From assembly GCA_947074125.1 (NCBI GenBank), contig CAMTOM010000003.1, forward strand, positions 1 to 16,983: a stretch of 16,983 nt of DNA, read 5' to 3'. Both the position numbers and the translations under genes were made by a program. The DNA comes from an uncultured Desulfovibrionaceae bacterium (GTDB lineage: Bacteria; Desulfobacterota; Desulfovibrionia; Desulfovibrionales; Desulfovibrionaceae). A model generated the notes under the pieces. The model saw nothing but the letters and a program-made list of their open reading frames with translations, had not been told where the DNA came from and ran no database searches. This document shows, in pieces, positions 13,484 through 16,983 of this stretch (positions are counted from its first letter, which is position 1; the number at the start of each line of letters is the position of its first letter).

Positions 13484-14635
13484 CTAGCCCAGACCGAGAA
13501 TAACAGCAAAGGGACTGAAAGAAACATGGACAGGATCACCCTCGGATAGGGAATCTGGAATATCTTCCAGACCGGAAACAGCGCATATGGTGCTTCCGTC
13601 GCTGAGAGTGACGAGGACTTCTTTGGCAAGTGTAGCGCTGCGTATGCGTGTAACAGTTCCCTGAAAATGGTTGGCTTGTGGTAAAGCGCTATTGCTGGAG
13701 GTATCTTTCTTTGCAGGAACAGACAGATGTATCCAGGGAGCTTTAATGGTAGCAATGAGGATTTTGTCTTCATGCAGACCGAGGGTGGTAGAGCTACCCT
13801 CAGTAATAATGGCGGAGAGATGAAGGCCTGACAGGGTAACCAGCTCAACTTCAACAAGAAAGTCCTGCTGGCGCAAGCGGATAATGCGCCCGGGAAAGAC
13901 ATTGCGTGCGCTGGTTTTCATGCTCATTTCTCTTTGTAGATGTTGGTGCACCATATTTTGAGTATCAGTTGGGGAGTACTGGACGAAAGTACTTTTTTCT
14001 GAGGCACTCATCCCCAGAAAGCTGTAAAGAATATGCAATGGCATCCCTTCCCGACACAGTTCAACGGCGCGACTGTTACGAATACTGCGTATGGAAAGGA
14101 GCGTTTTGGGTAACTTGCACCAGGTAGCGCATATGTAGAGATTGCGTCTGAGGTAACCTTCGTCAAAGTGCGTCAGAGTTCCCCGCTTGCTTTGGAGAAG
14201 GGGATTGGCCAGTGCCTGTCGCAATTCGGCACAAACATCGGGAGGCAAGGCGATTTGGCGGGCGTGGCTTCCTTTGCAGAGGATCATGTGTTTTTCCGGA
14301 AAAAAATCATTCATATCGTCAAAGGCAAGCAGTTCATTTAAACGTAATGCGGCGTAACGAGCCAGTATATAGCATATCAGGAGCCGGAAGCGGCTCAGGC
14401 GCTCCCGTGCATTTTTTGCCTTGTACATATGCGTGTGGAGTGCGTCTTTGACAGCGTCCAGTTGTGCAGTTGTAAGATAATCCGTAGCGGGAAGAGCAAA
14501 GCCAGAAAGCTGCGTTTTCCGTGGTGCAGGAGAAAGGTTTTCTTCCAGAGCTTCTTTGAGAAAGAGGCGTTCCCCTTCAGAAAGAGAACGAAGCAGGGCA
14601 GAGAGATTTTCTCGTGTGGTGGCAGAAATACTCAT
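13484..14635 (-). CDS. tunR: TunR-type tungstate/molybdate-responsive regulator (Xer-like domain plus two TOBE domains)
   Basis: A 383-residue transcription factor. Residues 50-235 resemble the core of XerC/XerD recombinases: ALRLNELLAF (R98, catalytic Arg I region), SIRSIRNSRAVEL (HxxR box region) and LYSFLGMSASEKSTFVQYS. Residues 243-307 and 322-383 are two TOBE/Mop domains of the ModE and mop-protein type that bind molybdate or tungstate. This architecture is the published TunR family of sulfate reducers, known as activators of modABC. Several recombinase residues are replaced (see findings), so DNA binding without cutting is expected. I start at ATG 14635 rather than GTG 14734, because a good promoter lies between them and neither has a strong ribosome site. 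Divergent from modA. Confidence 0.9.
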   Translation of the reverse strand: MSISATTRENLSALLRSLSEGERLFLKEALEENLSPAPRKTQLSGFALPATDYLTTAQLDAVKDALHTHMYKAKNARERLSRFRLLICYILARYAALRLNELLAFDDMNDFFPEKHMILCKGSHARQIALPPDVCAELRQALANPLLQSKRGTLTHFDEGYLRRNLYICATWCKLPKTLLSIRSIRNSRAVELCREGMPLHILYSFLGMSASEKSTFVQYSPTDTQNMVHQHLQREMSMKTSARNVFPGRIIRLRQQDFLVEVELVTLSGLHLSAIITEGSSTTLGLHEDKILIATIKAPWIHLSVPAKKDTSSNSALPQANHFQGTVTRIRSATLAKEVLVTLSDGSTICAVSGLEDIPDSLSEGDPVHVSFSPFAVILGLG

Positions 14636-14700
14636 AAACTCGCAAAAGGAAAAAGGTTGGAGGGAGTATTCTTTTATCAAGAAACTGTTGTCGCATATTT

Positions 14701-14736
14701 GTGTTATAGCATTCCTTAGTGGGAATGCAAGCACAC
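14701..14736. promoter_or_regulatory. Candidate TunR operator between tunR and modA
   Basis: A palindrome with perfect 7-base arms, GCATTCC (14709-14715) and GGAATGC (14722-14728), and a six-base spacer. Arms extend to 15 bases (14701-14715 and 14722-14736) with 12 of 15 pairs kept. The 11-6-11 geometry is that of a Xer dif site, and the published TunR site is 30 bp. It covers the tunR promoter and lies just upstream of the modA -10. Assignment to TunR is inferred. Confidence 0.65.
14703..14730 (-). promoter_or_regulatory. Sigma-70 promoter for tunR
   Basis: On the - strand TTGCAT (14725-14730) and TATAAC (14703-14708) are separated by 16 bases. Expected transcript start is near 14696, leaving a leader of about 60 bases before the ATG at 14635. 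The palindromic operator overlaps both elements, so TunR bound there would be expected to repress its own gene. Confidence 0.6.
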
Positions 14737-14754
14737 TCTGAATGTCACGATTTT

Positions 14755-14760
14755 TATAAT
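14755..14760 (+). promoter_or_regulatory. modA promoter -10 element
   Basis: A consensus TATAAT with nothing like TTGACA 16-18 bases upstream (CACACT at 14732-14737). A good -10 without a -35, placed just downstream of a palindrome, is the usual look of an activator-dependent promoter. The expected leader is about 74 bases. Confidence 0.6.
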
Positions 14761-14840
14761 ATAAAGGACAACTTTGCCAGCGATGCTCAATATGATGTAC
14801 ATGATACCAATCATCCGACTATGACTGAAAAGGAGGTTTT

Positions 14841-15596
14841 ATGGTGATGGTGAAAAAATGGTCAGGTATTGTGTGTGCTTTGGTACTGTGTCTTAGTGTG
14901 ACATCTGCGAAAGCCGCAGAGTTGACAGTTTCAGCAGCAGCAAGCCTGACAAATGCTTTTACACAGCTTAAAGGCGAATTTGAAAAAGCCAATGCAGGTA
15001 TGACAGTACATACGAACTTTGCGGCATCCAATCCTTTGTTAAAGCAGATTGTAGAAGGAGCGCCCGCAGATGTATTTGCTTCTGCAGATCAGGAGACAAT
15101 GGATAAGGCTGTGAAGGCTGGTGTTATCAGTGAAGATACCCGTAAAACCTTTGCCCGTAACGGTCTGGTGCTTATTGTTCCCAAAGACTCCAAACTGTCG
15201 CTGAAGGCTGTAACGGATCTTTCTGCAGAAGGTGTGAAGCGCATTGCCGTGGGAAATACCGAGTCTGTACCCGCAGGGCGCTATACCAAGGGAGCGCTTG
15301 AGAAGGCAGGACAGTGGGATGCGCTTTCCTCAAAAATGGTCTTTGCCGAAAGTGTTCGTCAGGTACTTGATTATGTTGCAAGAGGAGAAGCCGATGCCGG
15401 CTTTGTGTATACCACCGACGCGTATCATGCCAAGGATAAAGTGGACATTATAACTCTTGTGGAAGGCGTCAAGCCTATTGAGTATCCTCTTGCTGTGGTG
15501 AAGAGCAGCAAAGACCCCAAGATGGCACAGGCATTTGTTGATTTTGTGTGCTCTGATGCAGGTAAAGCCATTCTTGCAGAGTACGGCTTCGAATAA
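14841..15596 (+). CDS. modA: Molybdate/tungstate ABC transporter, periplasmic binding protein
   Basis: ModA captures molybdate or tungstate in the periplasm and hands it to ModBC. The 251 residues begin with a signal peptide: basic MVMVKKW, a hydrophobic stretch to about residue 22, and a likely cut in AKA-AELTV. The mature part has the ModA landmarks SAAASLTNAF, FAASNPLLKQIVEGAPADVFASAD, VGNTESVPAGRYTKGAL and ADAGFVYTTDA; the serines in SLT and AAS are the usual oxyanion contacts. A full ribosome site (AAAAGGAGG, 14828-14836) precedes the ATG. It is separated from modB by 161 bases including an intrinsic terminator, so it is probably made in excess of the membrane parts. Confidence 0.96.
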   Translation: MVMVKKWSGIVCALVLCLSVTSAKAAELTVSAAASLTNAFTQLKGEFEKANAGMTVHTNFAASNPLLKQIVEGAPADVFASADQETMDKAVKAGVISEDTRKTFARNGLVLIVPKDSKLSLKAVTDLSAEGVKRIAVGNTESVPAGRYTKGALEKAGQWDALSSKMVFAESVRQVLDYVARGEADAGFVYTTDAYHAKDKVDIITLVEGVKPIEYPLAVVKSSKDPKMAQAFVDFVCSDAGKAILAEYGFE

Positions 15597-15625
15597 GCCA
15601 GGCAATTTTTGCTTGTCATTGTTAT

Positions 15626-15677
15626 GTTGTGCGGTAATGCATGCGATTTTGCGAGGCATTGCCGCGCAACAGTTTTT
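15626..15677 (+). terminator. Intrinsic terminator between modA and modB
   Basis: A 15-base-pair stem (15626-15640 with 15656-15670, two G-T wobbles) starts with GTTGTGCGGTAATGC and closes a 15-base loop. It is followed by AG and TTTTT at 15673-15677. It should stop or thin out transcription after modA. There is no T run on the other strand. Confidence 0.85.
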
Positions 15678-15679
15678 GT

Positions 15680-15706
15680 AGGGGCAAAGTAAAAATGATC
15701 GCCCCT
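15680..15706 (+). other. Short hairpin in the modB leader
   Basis: AGGGGC (15680-15685) and GCCCCT (15701-15706) can pair around a 15-base A-rich loop, 51 bases before the modB ATG and just after the modA terminator. No T run follows. It could be part of a modB leader or chance. Confidence 0.3.
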
Positions 15707-15757
15707 GAGATGTGTTGTCTGGCGATATGTGCTCATTGATGTTGAGGAAAAGTATTT

Positions 15758-16432
15758 ATGTCAGAAAATCTTTTTTCGCTATTGGTGCCTTTGCAGCTTT
15801 CACTGCGCGTAGCTTTTCTTTCTACAGGAATTTCCTTTCTTTTCGCTTTGGGGGTTGCCTGGCTGCTTGCACGCCGTAAAGGTCCATTACCCTCCATTAT
15901 TGATGCCTTGTGTACTTTGCCTTTGGTGTTGCCGCCCACGGTGTTGGGCTATTATCTTATTCTCCTTCTGGGGCGTCGGGGACTTCTTGGAGAATTTTTG
16001 ACAGAATGGGGCATTTCGTTCATGTTTTCGTTGAGTGGTGCCGTTGTTGCGGCAACGGTGGTTGTTTTTCCGCTTATATATAAATCTGCGCGAGCTGCTC
16101 TGGCACAGGTAGACAGTCAGTTTGAGGATGCGGCTCGTACTCTTGGTGCTTCAGAGGGACGTATTTTTCTTACGGTTGCCCTGCCTCTTGCCTGGCGGGG
16201 TATTTTTGCCGGAACGATGCTGGCTTTTGCCAGAGGTATGGGCGAGTTCGGAGCAACGCTTATGATTGCAGGGAATATCCCAGGAAAAACACAAACTCTG
16301 GCTCTTGCTATTTACGATGCGTTTCAGGCTGGAAATGACGCCAAGGCGACGTTTATCGTTGTCTTTACTTCTGTATTGTGTGTGAGTCTGCTGGTGGGGG
16401 CAGAGCGCCTTGTTTCGCGTCGCTATGCCTAG
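15758..16432 (+). CDS. modB: Molybdate/tungstate ABC transporter, permease
   Basis: ModB forms the membrane channel of the importer as a dimer. The 224 residues contain about five hydrophobic spans, beginning with LSLRVAFLSTGISFLFALGV and LCTLPLVLPPTVLGYYLILL. The last cytoplasmic loop carries the EAA motif that docks on ModC (DAARTLGASEGRIFLTVALPLA, glycine in GAS). RGMGEFGATLMIAGNIPGKTQTL is characteristic of ModB rather than sulfate permeases. The start at 15758 follows TGAGGA at 15743-15748. modC begins 101 bases downstream. Either read-through from modA or a separate promoter is needed to express it. Confidence 0.96.
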   Translation: MSENLFSLLVPLQLSLRVAFLSTGISFLFALGVAWLLARRKGPLPSIIDALCTLPLVLPPTVLGYYLILLLGRRGLLGEFLTEWGISFMFSLSGAVVAATVVVFPLIYKSARAALAQVDSQFEDAARTLGASEGRIFLTVALPLAWRGIFAGTMLAFARGMGEFGATLMIAGNIPGKTQTLALAIYDAFQAGNDAKATFIVVFTSVLCVSLLVGAERLVSRRYA

Positions 16433-16533
16433 GAGCACAGTATTCTTTTCGTGATTTTATGCGTGAATAACATTCGTATAATGAATATGGGGATACGTTT
16501 GGCACTGGCCTTGTTCGTATTGGGGGAGTGGAC

Positions 16534-16869
16534 ATGTTGCGTTTTCGGGTGCGTAAGAGTTTTATAGACCATGCTTCTTCTTTTGTTTTGGATGTTGATG
16601 TATATATTCCGCAAGGTCAGAATATTACTGTTTTTTTTGGCTCATCTGGTTCTGGAAAAACACTTTCACTACAATGTTTGGCTGGATTGATGCGTCCTGA
16701 TGAAGGAGAGATTCTTCTGAAGGGACGTTGTCTTTTTTCTTCACAGAAAAAGATCTGTCTGCCAGCCAGCACACGCGGTGTAGGGGATATGCTTCAGGAC
16801 TCTTCGCTTTTCCCGCCTCTGACAGTCCCCCAACATGTTTCCTCTGGCTTGCCCGTTCTTTTCCCATAA
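16534..16869 (+). CDS. modC: Molybdate ABC transporter ATPase, N-terminal part, broken by a stop after the Q-loop
   Basis: ModC is the ATPase that powers molybdate import. The open part is 111 residues of an expected 350 or so. Walker A is GSSGSGKT (36-43) and the Q-loop is MLQDSSLFPPLTV (86-98, Q88). An in-frame TAA at 16867-16869 then ends it. ATG 16534 is chosen over GTG 16528 because GGGGGAG at 16522-16528 is the ribosome site. Beyond the stop the same frame still reads LELLVLAFLADSLTHR followed by VFGG, which matches the helical region and LSGGQ signature at the right distance, so no bases seem lost. Sequence quality in the last 183 bases is doubtful (separate entry); the true gene is probably intact and continues beyond the window. 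Confidence 0.85.
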   Translation: MLRFRVRKSFIDHASSFVLDVDVYIPQGQNITVFFGSSGSGKTLSLQCLAGLMRPDEGEILLKGRCLFSSQKKICLPASTRGVGDMLQDSSLFPPLTVPQHVSSGLPVLFP

Positions 16870-16983
16870 CTTATTCCTGCCCATCTTCATTAATAACTTA
16901 TCTCTTTTCTTGAGCTTCTTGTGCTTGCTTTCCTTGCAGACTCTCTCACCCACCGTGTCTTTGGTGGCCTTCGCCCTCCCACG
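16801..16983 (+). other. Pyrimidine-rich, decayed modC sequence at the window end
   Basis: Purines fall from 34 of 60 bases in 16741-16800 to 14, 15 and 16 of 60 in the next three blocks of 60. The change is abrupt and inside one gene. In the modC frame there are three stops (16867, 16891, 16894), yet ABC-ATPase residues remain in register. This pattern fits miscalled bases at the end of a contig better than a biological feature. Confidence 0.7.

Noticed and set aside
14732..14734. GTG at 14734 as start of tunR (416 residues)
   Set aside because: No ribosome site, and a good promoter for the gene lies downstream of it; the added 33 residues precede any recognisable domain.
14761..14840. Moco/Tuco riboswitch in the modA leader
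   Set aside because: The leader is only about 74 bases and shows no multi-stem G/C-rich structure of the kind expected.
16499..16515. Sigma-54-like element (TGGCAC-N5-TTGTT) upstream of modC
   Set aside because: The -12 lacks the GC step, and the transcript would start on top of the modC ribosome site.
16728..16913. Possible frameshift of modC into the third + frame
   Set aside because: ABC-type residues (LELLVLAFLADSLTHR) resume in the original modC frame, so substitution and not a frameshift explains the break.
1..16983. CRISPR arrays, insertion sequences, tRNA or rRNA genes, attachment sites
   Set aside because: No regularly spaced repeats, transposase or terminal repeats, cloverleaf or rRNA sequence were seen on either strand. 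The Xer-like protein is a regulator next to modA, not an integrase with an attachment site.

Overview
The window looks like chromosomal DNA from a sulfate-reducing bacterium of the Desulfovibrio group (Desulfovibrionaceae). Base composition is close to balanced by eye. Two things point there. A 908-residue molybdenum aldehyde oxidoreductase matches Desulfovibrio gigas Mop down to the numbering of its eight iron-sulfur cysteines. A TunR-type regulator, made of a Xer-recombinase-like DNA-binding part joined to molybdate/tungstate-binding domains, is a family described from sulfate-reducing deltaproteobacteria. Family names given as 'DVU_15xx' are recalled from the D. vulgaris locus naming and were not searched.

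Layout. (1) Positions 1-1132, + strand: the 3' part of tpiA, then secG and a clear intrinsic terminator. (2) Positions 1194-13096, - strand: a ten-gene cluster read right to left. It runs MoeA-like molybdopterin-binding protein, Mop aldehyde oxidoreductase, FAD/iron-sulfur/CCG-domain electron-transfer protein, small two-CxxC redox protein, SAM methyltransferase, C-GCAxxG-C-C protein, AMP-dependent ligase, XdhC-type maturation factor, MobA-like nucleotidyltransferase fused to an HD domain, and CobC-like histidine phosphatase. The last six genes are packed with overlaps or very short gaps. (3) Positions 13097-13483: a 387-base non-coding stretch with a candidate promoter and three inverted repeats on the side of the MoeA-like gene, and a likely terminator for tunR. 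No gene is supported in it. (4) Positions 13484-16983: tunR on the - strand, divergent from modA, modB and modC on the + strand.

How it fits together. ModABC would import molybdate/tungstate and TunR would sense it. The MoeA-like protein, the nucleotidyltransferase and XdhC are the expected kinds of factor for making and inserting the molybdopterin cytosine dinucleotide cofactor of Mop. The large FAD/iron-sulfur protein and the small redox protein are plausible electron carriers for the enzyme. The ligase, methyltransferase, C-GCAxxG-C-C protein, HD domain and phosphatase have no assigned role; together they look like an uncharacterised pathway tied to this enzyme.

The two most notable sequence-level observations are these. 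A 7-6-7 palindrome at 14709-14728 lies inside a good promoter for tunR and next to a modA promoter that has a good -10 but no -35. Separately, modC decays abruptly after its Q-loop: the last 183 bases fall to about 25% purines and carry in-frame stops while still encoding recognisable ABC sequence. That looks more like poor sequence at a contig end than a real pseudogene.
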